This document shows, piece after piece, positions 7,859 to 16,080 of a stretch of DNA of 22,158 nucleotides (the stretch's first letter is position 1; each line of letters begins with the position of its first letter). The notes under the pieces are model-generated. The model saw nothing but the letters and a program-made list of their open reading frames with translations, searched no databases and was not told the origin of the DNA. This DNA is from Candidatus Bathyarchaeota archaeon. GTDB taxonomy: Archaea > Asgardarchaeota > Lokiarchaeia > Sigyniarchaeales > Sigyniarchaeaceae. The stretch is taken from assembly GCA_014729935.1 (NCBI GenBank), contig WJJB01000022.1, positions 1 through 22,158 on the forward strand, in the 5' to 3' direction. A program made the position numbers and the translations under genes.

Positions 7859-9550
7859 TTATTTCCCTTCCATTATCGCGGGAACGTCAGCTTCCGGTGT
7901 CGTGGTTGACTTGAGCCCCCACTTCTCGATGATGATGGAGGCAACGTTCGCTGACAGGAACCCTGGCAAGGTGGGACCAAGCCTGATGTTCTTGATGCCC
8001 AGATGTAGCAATACCAGCAGCACCAGCACCGCCTTCTGTTCGTACCAGCCAATGTCGAACGACAATGGCAGGTCGTTCACGTGGTCCACGCCGAATACCT
8101 CGGCGAGCTTGAGCGCCACGACGGCAAGGGAATAGCAGTCATTGCACTGGCCCGCGTCCAGCACCCGTGGAATTCCTCCTATGTCGCCCAGGTCTAGCTT
8201 GTTGTACCTGTACTTGGCACACCCCGCGGTGAGTATGACCGCTTCATGCGGAAGTGCTTTCGCCACGCCGGTGAAGTATTCCCGCGTTTTATGCCGGCCA
8301 TCGCATCCAGCCATAACGACCAAGCGCTTGATGGCACCCGCCTTTACCGCCTCCACCACCTTGTCTGCCACGCCAAGCACCGCGTCGTGGGCGAAACCCG
8401 TCATCACCGTGCCGGTTTCCAGTTCCTGGGGCGTGTCGGTCTTCAAGGCGAGCTCGATGATCTCGCTGAAATCCTTCTGCTTCCCGGGCTCGCGATCGGG
8501 AATATACTTCACGCCAGGCCATCCCACGTTCCCAGTGACGAATAACCTGTCGAAGTATGATTCCTTGGGTGGGATCAAGCAGTTGGTCGTAAGGAGGATC
8601 GGCCCGTTGAAGGTGTCAAACTCCTTTGCCTGGTGCCACCACGAACCGCCGTAATTGCCCACGAGGTGTGGGAACTTCTTCAGCTCGGGATATGCATTGG
8701 CTGGAAGCATCTCGCCGTGGGTGTACACGTTGACCCCCTTGCCCTCAGTTTGCTCAAGGAGCTCCTTCAAATCCACGAGGTCGTGCCCGCTCACGAGGAT
8801 ACCCGGGCCTGGCTTCACCCCGATGTCCACGGCAGTGGGTTCGGGAATGCCAAACGCCGTGGTATTTGCCTTGTCAAGCAATGCCATGGTGGTTACACCA
8901 ACAGCACCACACCTGTCGATGAGTTCAAGGAGAGCATCGGCGCCAAGCGATTCGTCCAGCAACGCGGCTAGAGCTTCTTGCATGAACTCCCAGATGGAAG
9001 GATCCTCCTGTCCTGCCACGAAAGCGTGATCCGCGTATGCAGCGATGCCCTTCAAGCCGTACGTCAGGAGTTCCCGCAATGCCCGCAAGTCCTCGTTTTC
9101 GGTGTTCGTCGGGTCCGTTGCCTTACCATGGGCGGTGATTGCAGCGAGATTCCCTTCGTTGGGTTCTTCCACCCATATCGCGGCACCCGGCACCTTGCCA
9201 TCGAACTCCTTCCCTTCCTTATCCTTGTATGCCGCGAGAAACGCGTCGCGGGCTGCATCACGATGCTTAAATCCAACTTTCAACCTTGCCAGGAACCACG
9301 CAGGATCGAAATTGGCATTGGTGATGGTGGAAAATAGCATCTTGGTGATGTAATGATCTATCTCGGTTCCTTTCTCGCCTGAATGTAGGCCAAGCGTCCT
9401 GCCCTTGGTGGTCCAGAATGATATCCCCTTCACGAGGTCTATCAACGCGTACTGGAGATTCGCGACGTCGGGAACCTTCCCGCACACGCCACGGATCGTG
9501 CAACCCTTGTTCTTGGCAGTTTCCTGGCACTGGAAGCAAAACATGCTCAT
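7859..9550 (-). CDS. hcp: Hybrid-cluster protein (hydroxylamine / NO reductase), class I
   Basis: 563 residues, full length. The N-terminal cubane motif is C5-x2-C8-x8-C17-x5-C23, the spacing of class I proteins such as the Desulfovibrio enzyme. All hybrid [4Fe-2S-2O] cluster ligands of the family can be placed: His256 (SGHD), Glu280 (HGEM), Cys324 (TTNC), Cys416 (AGCDGR), Cys444 (AGCAKY), Cys469 (GQCNDC), Glu504 and Lys506 (WYEQKA). The family reduces NO or hydroxylamine and can S-nitrosylate proteins; it protects anaerobes from nitrosative stress. Soluble and cytoplasmic. The ATG at 9550 has GGAGTG 12 nt upstream. A TATA-like box and a 14-bp palindrome lie farther upstream, suggesting regulated expression. 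The next gene downstream is its probable electron donor. Confidence 0.97.
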   Translation of the reverse strand: MSMFCFQCQETAKNKGCTIRGVCGKVPDVANLQYALIDLVKGISFWTTKGRTLGLHSGEKGTEIDHYITKMLFSTITNANFDPAWFLARLKVGFKHRDAARDAFLAAYKDKEGKEFDGKVPGAAIWVEEPNEGNLAAITAHGKATDPTNTENEDLRALRELLTYGLKGIAAYADHAFVAGQEDPSIWEFMQEALAALLDESLGADALLELIDRCGAVGVTTMALLDKANTTAFGIPEPTAVDIGVKPGPGILVSGHDLVDLKELLEQTEGKGVNVYTHGEMLPANAYPELKKFPHLVGNYGGSWWHQAKEFDTFNGPILLTTNCLIPPKESYFDRLFVTGNVGWPGVKYIPDREPGKQKDFSEIIELALKTDTPQELETGTVMTGFAHDAVLGVADKVVEAVKAGAIKRLVVMAGCDGRHKTREYFTGVAKALPHEAVILTAGCAKYRYNKLDLGDIGGIPRVLDAGQCNDCYSLAVVALKLAEVFGVDHVNDLPLSFDIGWYEQKAVLVLLVLLHLGIKNIRLGPTLPGFLSANVASIIIEKWGLKSTTTPEADVPAIMEGK

Positions 9551-9603
9551 TTTTTTAATTCACTCCGTTTTTCTCTCAATTCCCTTTCACTTGAGGGAAC
9601 TGG

Positions 9604-9613
9604 TAATTATATC
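9604..9613 (-). promoter_or_regulatory. TATA-like element of hcp
   Basis: On the minus strand GATATAATTA lies about 55-65 bp upstream of the hcp start codon, a plausible TATA box for an archaeal promoter with a short leader. Confidence 0.45.
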
Positions 9614-9641
9614 TTCTGGCAGGAGTGACTTTATTCTTCTG

Positions 9642-9655
9642 CTTCACATGTGAAG
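9642..9655. promoter_or_regulatory. 14-bp palindrome, candidate operator upstream of hcp
   Basis: CTTCACATGTGAAG is perfectly self-complementary and sits about 30 bp upstream of the TATA-like box of hcp, a position where archaeal activators often bind. The divergent VOC fragment starts about 110 bp away on the other side, so it could also serve that direction. The cognate regulator is not in the window. Confidence 0.5.
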
Positions 9656-9764
9656 GAGTCTCGGGTCATTTTTGGAATATTCACCCCCTCGCATGTCTCC
9701 CTTTGGGGCATGAGGGATCAAGTTAAAACCCGGGATAACCAGCATTCTTGCATCACGCAATGGG

Positions 9765-10015
9765 ATGATTGATTGGACGAAATTTGGAGACGCTGTTCAC
9801 GTGGTTAGGGGGGTTACCGACTTGAAGGACACCCGGGGATTTTACGAAACCCTGGGTTTTGTCCAATTGGATGAATCAAGCGAGCCAAATAATTGGGTGT
9901 TGTTTACAGATGGAAGGATTAACTTGCTCCTTGGTAAACGTGAAATTTAAATTGGGTGAAAATGCACGAGTATCCCAAAGAAGGTCTTGAAAAAATCACC
10001 ATCTATGACTATTAA
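9765..10015 (+). pseudogene. Truncated glyoxalase/VOC-superfamily gene
   Basis: An ATG frame of 61 residues (9765-9950) matches the first half of a vicinal-oxygen-chelate domain: AVHVVRGVTDLKDTRGFYETLGF, then a WVLFTDGRINLLLG strand pair, ending at TAA. VOC proteins are normally 110-140 residues, so a beta-alpha-beta-beta-beta half is present and the second half missing. A second frame just downstream (9962-10015) encodes YPKEGLEKITIYDY, which resembles what should come next in such proteins, so a frameshift followed by decay is the simplest reading. A short single-module protein that dimerises is a less likely alternative. The substrate is unknown. Confidence 0.55.
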
Positions 10016-10042
10016 TAGCAGAGAGTACAAGAGTGAATTGAA

Positions 10043-11944
10043 ATGATGCTAATGAAACGAGAAAGATGGATTTTTGCCGTATCACTGCTTTCTTTTATTT
10101 TCCTTGCAACAAGTTGCTCTCTCGTTCAGGATATTAACGAAACACGTGATTTAGACGATTTTAAACAAGATGCTCTTGAAATCTCGACACCAGTGTTGCA
10201 TAACTTCACCGTGATCGATATTGAAAGCATGGACTTGAGTCATGAAGAACTGCTGGTTCTGGCATCGATTGAAGGCTTGGTTAACAAGCATGGTGCACAT
10301 CTCTACGTGGTTTACGAGAATCAGGTTGGATTCAACATGCGATCGGTCGATTTGAAGTGGCAAGATTATCTCTCGACTTTACCAGAATGCAACATGACCA
10401 TGTTTAACCCAGCCAACCTATCCCAGGTAATTCAGCATTTCCAAGCAGAGCTGCCAGGAAGTTTCGAAAACATCATCATCATCGATGGCGAGGATATAGA
10501 TGCAGCACAAGTCGCCACGCCATTATGCGGCGTGACCAAGTCGCTTCTTATTCCCCAGCAATTGTACTCGTCCCTCGCGCCCTACATCCCTTCCACGATA
10601 GCCTATAATATCACCGAGATTTTCGCTTCTAATGATCTCACAACTCGTGTGGAGAAGTTCGAATATGCCTTCGAGAATTTCTTCCCGTTGTGCAACCAGT
10701 CTGCACTTACCATCTCCATTCCAGAATATCCAATTAACACGCGTGATTTTTGCATCAAGAACGATATCTTCACCTTGTGGGATATTAATTACGTGGATTA
10801 CACGGAGGATGACGGGGCGGTCAGGAAACTTGCCAATGGAACCATTGTCAATGCAACCGTTGATTCAGACGCGGAATTGGCGCTCTTCGAAAAGGTTCTC
10901 GAGGAAACAGATACGGGTATTCCCGTATTTGGCTTTGCAGGTACCTATTCTGGCGTCAATGAAGGGCGGGTCATCAGTCGTATCTCGGGTGCTGGTAAAT
11001 ATTGTGTTGTATCCCGGATCATCCATAACCTTGCATTCTGGCAAGGCCTTTTACCGCCAGCTAATTACACCTTCCAGCAACAGCACAAGGATCACGACAT
11101 CACCTTGAGAAACAAGATCTACGCCTGCGGCGTGGTGGGGGACGGTGATAACATCGGTTATTGCTGGAACCACCTGCGATTGCGGACGTGGGACCAGCTC
11201 GACCGCGGGAACGTCCCGGTCGGATACACCCTCTCTCCCTCTTTGCACACGTTCGCACCATACATCATGAAGTATTACTACGAAAACGCGACTCCAAACG
11301 ATTATTTCATGTGCGGCCCTTCGGGTGCGGGATATGCCTACCCGAGGGATATGACCTCTAATGATCTCCACCAGTATCTCGATATCACGAATCAATTATT
11401 CCAAGCATCAGATCTCCACGAAATATTCATGTTGGGACTTGGTGACGACTTGCAAGCACTTCCCGCATACGCGGCTTATCCCGATATACACGCTATCTTT
11501 GATTACACGCATCATCCTCGAAGGGAAGACCCCGAGTTGCATGGCAACACCACCTATTTTAGATGCTTTGGCAGGTCGGACCTACCGGGCGATGGGGATT
11601 ATTCTGTCATAAAGGATCTGGATGCGCTCAAGCAATACGAAGGACAGCTGGATGGGCCGATCTTCTGCTATTTTAACCTGGGCGCATGGGATTTCAACGC
11701 GAGCGAGTGGAAACTAGCATGTGATTATTTCGAAGGGGATCCACGGGTGGAATTCGTCACACCTAATGTCTTCGTCGACCTGTACAAGCAATCGTTGCAA
11801 AACCAAGCCGGATTCACGCAAAGGGGACTTGTAACTTTGATTACCATTACTGTGACGGTGGGAACATTCGCGCTAGCAATTGCACTCAATACAGATTCCT
11901 TGAAACACGGAACTCAGGGAAAAAGCAAGGAGGGTAACCGATGA
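10043..11944 (+). CDS. Membrane-anchored GxGYxYP-family putative glycoside hydrolase
   Basis: 633 residues. A basic N-terminus and hydrophobic helix (about 8-27, ending LATSCSLV) act as signal peptide or anchor. A C-terminal helix (about 595-616, LVTLITITVTVGTFALAIAL) with a charged tail provides a second anchor, so the bulk of the protein is extracellular. Many NxT/S sequons suggest N-glycosylation. The naming motif of the GxGYxYP family is present as GAGYAYP at 428-434, and the family's GDGDN at 366-370 precedes it; these Asp residues are candidates for catalysis. The family is annotated as a putative glycoside hydrolase but activity is unproven as far as I know. It overlaps the next gene by ATGA, so the two are co-translated. 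The protein is close to full family length with no sign of damage. Confidence 0.8.
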   Translation: MMLMKRERWIFAVSLLSFIFLATSCSLVQDINETRDLDDFKQDALEISTPVLHNFTVIDIESMDLSHEELLVLASIEGLVNKHGAHLYVVYENQVGFNMRSVDLKWQDYLSTLPECNMTMFNPANLSQVIQHFQAELPGSFENIIIIDGEDIDAAQVATPLCGVTKSLLIPQQLYSSLAPYIPSTIAYNITEIFASNDLTTRVEKFEYAFENFFPLCNQSALTISIPEYPINTRDFCIKNDIFTLWDINYVDYTEDDGAVRKLANGTIVNATVDSDAELALFEKVLEETDTGIPVFGFAGTYSGVNEGRVISRISGAGKYCVVSRIIHNLAFWQGLLPPANYTFQQQHKDHDITLRNKIYACGVVGDGDNIGYCWNHLRLRTWDQLDRGNVPVGYTLSPSLHTFAPYIMKYYYENATPNDYFMCGPSGAGYAYPRDMTSNDLHQYLDITNQLFQASDLHEIFMLGLGDDLQALPAYAAYPDIHAIFDYTHHPRREDPELHGNTTYFRCFGRSDLPGDGDYSVIKDLDALKQYEGQLDGPIFCYFNLGAWDFNASEWKLACDYFEGDPRVEFVTPNVFVDLYKQSLQNQAGFTQRGLVTLITITVTVGTFALAIALNTDSLKHGTQGKSKEGNR

Positions 11945-12963
11945 AGACCAATGCGAGTGCGGGCAAAAGGGGCAGATTGTTCGGAAATAGCGTCACCACG
12001 GTGCTAAATTTCGTTGAAATCTTGATCCCGATGGTTTTAAGTTTCCCTCTGCTGGTGCAGTGGATAGATGACTTGGGTGGGATCGAGGATTTCTCCTGGT
12101 TATTCTCATCCCTACTTTCGTCCTTGGGATTGGGGTTGCTGGTTTTTTTCCTACACGTGAAAATTGGTGTTGACCCGTTCAGGATAACCACGGGTGGTTT
12201 CTTGGGCTTCTACTTGCTTGCATTCTTTCATGGTGATTTTTCCTACGCAGCGTTTTCCTTCGCTCTGAGCCAGCTCCTTGCATTCACGATTGTCCGGCGG
12301 GTAAAAAATAAATCCGCATTCTTCCAGTCTGATGCCGTGCTTTTGGTATCCATTTCTTTTTCGATTTTTCATTGGAGAATCTTTCGTATCGTGGATGTCG
12401 CCATGTTCCAAATCCTCACGTTCCTGTTGCTGGCAGCGGCCTATTTCATCAATACCGTGATGATAACCAGGAAGTATGGAGTAACACCTGCAAGCAAAGC
12501 TGGTGATATTCCCTTAAATTTCGCCCCGCTTGCGAGCGGGCGGACTTACCTTCGTGGAGCCATGGCATTCTTGTTTCTCGCGTTCTCAGCAACCGCAGCA
12601 GCGTTTTCCCCGGTCCTTTTCGAGACTTTATTCGCCTTGGAATTCGAGCAATTTTTCCAGACCTACATGCTCACGCTGCTCTATTTTTCAGGATTTACGA
12701 GCGCCATAGTCATTGCTGCTCTTGTAGCATTCTTCATCAAGCGGTTTACCTTGAAAGCCGTGGTGAAAATCATCTTGAACGTGTCCATCTTGGTGACCGC
12801 TGCAACATGTGTAGGCTTAGTTTTCCTACTTGTCGAGACCAGCGTGGTGCATTCGCAGGCAGTGTTGATCCTGCCCTTGGTATTCAGTCTTGGCATCGGC
12901 TTGTTATTTGCACATGCATTCATGGCATTAAGGAAGAAAACGAAATCATCATTGAGGGATTGA
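11941..12963 (+). CDS. Polytopic membrane protein coupled to the GxGYxYP gene
   Basis: 340 residues with about nine to ten hydrophobic helices, for example VEILIPMVLSFPLLV, LLSSLGLGLLVFFLHV, FQILTFLLLAAAYFIN, AMAFLFLAFSATAAAF, SAIVIAALVAFFI and LILPLVFSLGIGLLF. Short basic loops (VRRVKNKS, RKKTKSSLRD) fit the inside-positive rule, which puts the C-terminus in the cytoplasm. I do not recognise the family; no ATPase, channel or transferase motif is visible. The ATG overlaps the stop of the glycoside hydrolase gene (ATGA), so it is translated with that surface enzyme and may export, hold or supply substrate for it. The position is analogous to the membrane protein that follows the polysaccharide lyase gene, but I see no clear sequence similarity between the two. 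Confidence 0.75.
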   Translation: MKTNASAGKRGRLFGNSVTTVLNFVEILIPMVLSFPLLVQWIDDLGGIEDFSWLFSSLLSSLGLGLLVFFLHVKIGVDPFRITTGGFLGFYLLAFFHGDFSYAAFSFALSQLLAFTIVRRVKNKSAFFQSDAVLLVSISFSIFHWRIFRIVDVAMFQILTFLLLAAAYFINTVMITRKYGVTPASKAGDIPLNFAPLASGRTYLRGAMAFLFLAFSATAAAFSPVLFETLFALEFEQFFQTYMLTLLYFSGFTSAIVIAALVAFFIKRFTLKAVVKIILNVSILVTAATCVGLVFLLVETSVVHSQAVLILPLVFSLGIGLLFAHAFMALRKKTKSSLRD

Positions 12964-13174
12964 ATAGATCTCTCATGATGTGGAGCGATACGTGATAATG
13001 CCCAAAAAAGAGAAAAATCGAATGCATGGTGTGTGGAATGGGGGAATCAAAGAAAAATCGGTGAAAAAACATCATCAGGTGTGCTTTTCGCATGAATTTT
13101 TCGTGCACCAAAAAAAAGTTAAACACGCACGGTGAATACAAAACAATAATTCCTTGAAGGAGTTGGGAAACATC

Positions 13175-13708
13175 ATGGAACCCATTCATGAAACAACGAT
13201 TCACCGGGTGGATATCCCCGAGGCGGGAATCGAGAAGTTATTCAATGTGCTCGCGGGGCTCCTGCTGGAACCACGCAAGCACCCGTTAGGCTATACCTCG
13301 GCATATATTGAGATGGAGGAACGCGGGGAGCTTTCCATCACGTTCGAGGAGCGGCACGATGACGAATGGGAAAAGAAGATAGCGAGCAAAGCCACCCAAG
13401 AACTGAGGTTTACTCTCTCCCTCGTTCCATCAGGCGAGAAGGCAGATCTCGTCGTGAAAATCGGAACGAGGAGCAAGATGCTGGCAAAGATGCTAAAAGG
13501 AAATGCTATCGTCAAGGAGCTGGAAAAGGCGGTTTTTCCAATGTTCCGGGAACGAGCGAATCTTGCCGTGGCAGCTTGCAAGAAGGACGCTAGCATCGAG
13601 CAGCTCAAGAACCTGCCATCATCCGGCTGCATCAAATGCAATGGTGATGCAACCCACGATGAGTTCTGGACGCAGCAAGGTCACTGCAATAACTGCTGGG
13701 GCGGATAA
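13175..13708 (+). CDS. Uncharacterised protein with C-terminal CxxC...CxxC zinc ribbon
   Basis: 177 residues from the ATG at 13175. The longer frame from a TTG at 13154 is rejected because AAGGAG (13157-13162), 12 nt before the ATG, would then lie inside the coding region. Most of the protein (about 1-150) is a mixed alpha/beta domain I do not recognise: TSAYIEMEERGELSITFEER is a strand pair, followed by LRFTLSLVP and DLVVKIGT strands and a helical part. The end carries C152-x2-C155-x15-C171-x2-C174 with a neighbouring His, a small zinc ribbon or rubredoxin-like knuckle. Soluble and cytoplasmic; no membrane segment. It stands alone between the two surface-gene groups, about 210 bp from its neighbour on the left and 340 bp on the right, so probably has its own promoter. 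Confidence 0.7.
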   Translation: MEPIHETTIHRVDIPEAGIEKLFNVLAGLLLEPRKHPLGYTSAYIEMEERGELSITFEERHDDEWEKKIASKATQELRFTLSLVPSGEKADLVVKIGTRSKMLAKMLKGNAIVKELEKAVFPMFRERANLAVAACKKDASIEQLKNLPSSGCIKCNGDATHDEFWTQQGHCNNCWGG

Positions 13709-14047
13709 TTTTGCCCTGGTGAGTATCTCTTATTTGAGATTTCATGATTGATCATGGCCGACCATCTAAAATAATTCATCCATCCCTTTACTTCATGGTT
13801 GGTTGCGACGGTTAGTTGCGGTTCCTCATGTATTAACGGGTGCGATATCCTTCACTTCTTGTTTTTTCTGGCAGAAAACGTTCCATCTTCTCAACACGAT
13901 TATCATCATGAACTCCATTTTCCCCCGGTTTCTGGACTTGTCGATGGACCCGGGATGGGGGCACCGCTTCTGTTTTCAACCAACAAGGTTTAGATGCCCT
14001 CGGGTGTTTTCCATTCCCGGTAACGCTTCCCGCCGTGGTGTTTCTTG
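13709..14047. other. Intergenic region upstream of the ABC exporter
   Basis: No convincing gene. It contains two small hairpins after the preceding stop (ATCTC/GAGAT at 13725-13740 and CATGAT/ATCATG at 13743-13756), an AT-rich CTAAAATAATTC that could be a TATA element, and an imperfect tandem 11-mer, GGTTGGTTGCG at 13797 and GGTTAGTTGCG at 13810. Confidence 0.45.
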
Positions 14048-16078
14048 ATGACTGATGCCCCCTACAAGACCGATGACCGATGCATGTTACGGCAAGGGTA
14101 TTACCGATCCTTTGGTTGGTGGGTTTTCGGCCATTTCATGCGGCACAAGGCACTTTTCATCGGCGGTTACATCCTGCTGGTGATCTCGACGTTGTTGCAG
14201 GTGCAGGTGCCCCTGTACCTGCGTCAATTCTTTGACGTGGCACTGGGGGAAGGCAAGGAAGCGATCATAGGGACCGCGGTCGTCATCCTGTTCCTGCTCG
14301 CCGTGAACCTTGGTATTGGCATTGCAGGGACGGGATTAAATACGTGGCTCACGGAGCGAATGGTCAGCAACGTGCAAAACGAGTTCTTCAATGCGATACA
14401 TCAGAAAAGCATGAAGTTCTACGATTCGGCAAGGACGGGTGAGTTGTTGAGCCTCGCCACCTCGGATTCCCGGAACCTGTCGTGGATGGCATCGTCAATC
14501 CGCATGCTGTCCATGGCGGTGATCACCACCATCTCGTTGGCCATCGCCATGCAGGCCATGGACTCCCGATTGTTGCTGGTGTTTCTCCTGTTCGTACCCT
14601 TTATCGCGTGGAGCATATATGCCTACAGCGGGAAACTCGCAAGGGTGTCGGTCCAACGGCAGGAAGTCTTCGCCCAATGGCAGGCCACGTTGCAGGAGAA
14701 CCTGGTTGGCATCAGGGTCCTGCGCACCCTGTCCAACCGCCACAGGGAGTTCGAAAAATACAAGCAGGATCTAGGTGCGGTGCGAAAGGTCCTCATTGCC
14801 CGGGGCACCATCTCGGCCCGGTACTATTCTTCGCTATTGATCTACGGTGCGATGGGTGCGTCGTTCGTAGTGGGCAGCATCTTCGTCTACCAGGGCACCA
14901 TGACCGTCGGCACACTGGTCGGCTTCAATTCCCTCATACTGCTGGTCCTGAACGTGAATGAGTTCATCCGTGTTAGCATCTTCCTTGGAAGCATGGGGTT
15001 CGCGGGTGGTCGACGTGTCTACGAGGTGCTCATGGAACAACAATCATTGGATGACGGCATTTTCCCCATGCAGGGCCGCCTTGCAGGCCACGTGCGGTTC
15101 GACCACGTGACCTTCCGCTATGACCAGGACGGCAGGGACGTCATCAAGCAGGTTGACCTTACCATCGAGCCCGACCAAACCGTGGCAATCGTGGGCCACA
15201 CCGGGGCGGGCAAGACCACGTTGATCAAGTTATTGCAACGACTCTACGACCCTGTCGGGGGGCGGGTCCTGGTGGATGCGCACGATATCCGCACCTATCC
15301 CATCGAGATGTACCGTAAACAGGTGGGGATCATCGAGCAGGATACTTTCATCTTCTCGGCGACCATCAAGGAAAACATCCTGTACGGCATCGACGATGGC
15401 GTCGGAATGGGCGATCTACCCGGTGTTCGGGATCGTGGTGGCGTCCGTGACATTGGAAAGGCGGGTGCGGGTGGTAGCTTGGTTGGCCCCTCGAGCCTCG
15501 CATACCCCGACTTGCATGAAACGGTCATTGCCGCGGCGAAGGCTGCAAGGATCCACGAGTTCATCACGACCCTTCCGGATGGCTACGATACCATGGTCGG
15601 GGAGCGGGGCATCACGTTGTCCGGCGGTCAAAAACAGCGCATCGCCATTGCAAGGGCACTCGTGATCAACCCGCCCATCCTCGTCATGGACGACTCGACC
15701 TCTGCCGTTGACGCCCGTACCGAGGCACGGATCCAGGCTGCCCTGAAGAACCTTATGACGGAAAGGACCACCATCATCATCACCCATCGCCTGTCCACGA
15801 TCCGCAACGCGGACTTGGTGGTCCTCATGGATGGGGGCGAGGTGCGTGACGTCGGAACCCACGAGGAGCTACACGCGCGACAACCGGATTATGCAAGCAT
15901 CTTTTCCCAGTTCGAGGACTTACCCGTCATCCCTGATCTCGCATCAGGCGCATCAAAAAAACACGTGGGGGACGTGCCCGGGGGTGGCGGTGGACACGAC
16001 GTGTCGGGGGGTGGCGATGGAAATGGAAATGACGTGAATAACAACATGAACAACGGGAATAACGGGGTGGATAACTGA
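14048..16078 (+). CDS. ABC exporter half-transporter, degenerate-site subunit
   Basis: 676 residues from ATG 14048 (a TTG just before is in frame; no strong ribosome site for either). The six-helix exporter membrane domain (about 30-320) is followed by an ATPase domain: Walker A GHTGAGKTT near 383, Q-loop QDTFIF, signature LSGGQ near 524, Walker B ILVMDD near 545-549 and switch THR near 580. The catalytic Glu after Walker B is Asp, as in the degenerate subunit of heterodimeric exporters such as TM287. Between Q-loop and signature an extra Gly/Asp/Arg-rich segment of about 40 residues interrupts the usual fold (DDGVGMGDLPGVRDRGG). The C-terminus carries a Gly- then Asn-rich tail of about 45 residues. 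Its stop lies 2 bp before the partner gene. It exports lipid, peptide or drug across the cytoplasmic membrane; the substrate cannot be told from sequence. Confidence 0.93.
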   Translation: MTDAPYKTDDRCMLRQGYYRSFGWWVFGHFMRHKALFIGGYILLVISTLLQVQVPLYLRQFFDVALGEGKEAIIGTAVVILFLLAVNLGIGIAGTGLNTWLTERMVSNVQNEFFNAIHQKSMKFYDSARTGELLSLATSDSRNLSWMASSIRMLSMAVITTISLAIAMQAMDSRLLLVFLLFVPFIAWSIYAYSGKLARVSVQRQEVFAQWQATLQENLVGIRVLRTLSNRHREFEKYKQDLGAVRKVLIARGTISARYYSSLLIYGAMGASFVVGSIFVYQGTMTVGTLVGFNSLILLVLNVNEFIRVSIFLGSMGFAGGRRVYEVLMEQQSLDDGIFPMQGRLAGHVRFDHVTFRYDQDGRDVIKQVDLTIEPDQTVAIVGHTGAGKTTLIKLLQRLYDPVGGRVLVDAHDIRTYPIEMYRKQVGIIEQDTFIFSATIKENILYGIDDGVGMGDLPGVRDRGGVRDIGKAGAGGSLVGPSSLAYPDLHETVIAAAKAARIHEFITTLPDGYDTMVGERGITLSGGQKQRIAIARALVINPPILVMDDSTSAVDARTEARIQAALKNLMTERTTIIITHRLSTIRNADLVVLMDGGEVRDVGTHEELHARQPDYASIFSQFEDLPVIPDLASGASKKHVGDVPGGGGGHDVSGGGDGNGNDVNNNMNNGNNGVDN

Positions 16079-16080
16079 CC

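Noticed and set aside
10123..10126. Lipoprotein signal in the GxGYxYP protein (LATSC)
   Set aside because: The residues before Cys do not fit the lipobox well and a C-terminal membrane helix already provides an anchor; recorded as signal peptide or N-terminal anchor instead.
13799..14048. Plus-strand frames between the zinc-ribbon gene and the exporter
   Set aside because: Poor starts, composition unlike proteins (Phe/His/Ser-rich), no ribosome site; treated as intergenic.
15416..15862. Minus-strand frame opposite the first ABC subunit
   Set aside because: Antisense shadow of a GC-rich ATPase domain; no motif or start signal. The same applies to the long minus-strand frame 17020-17736.
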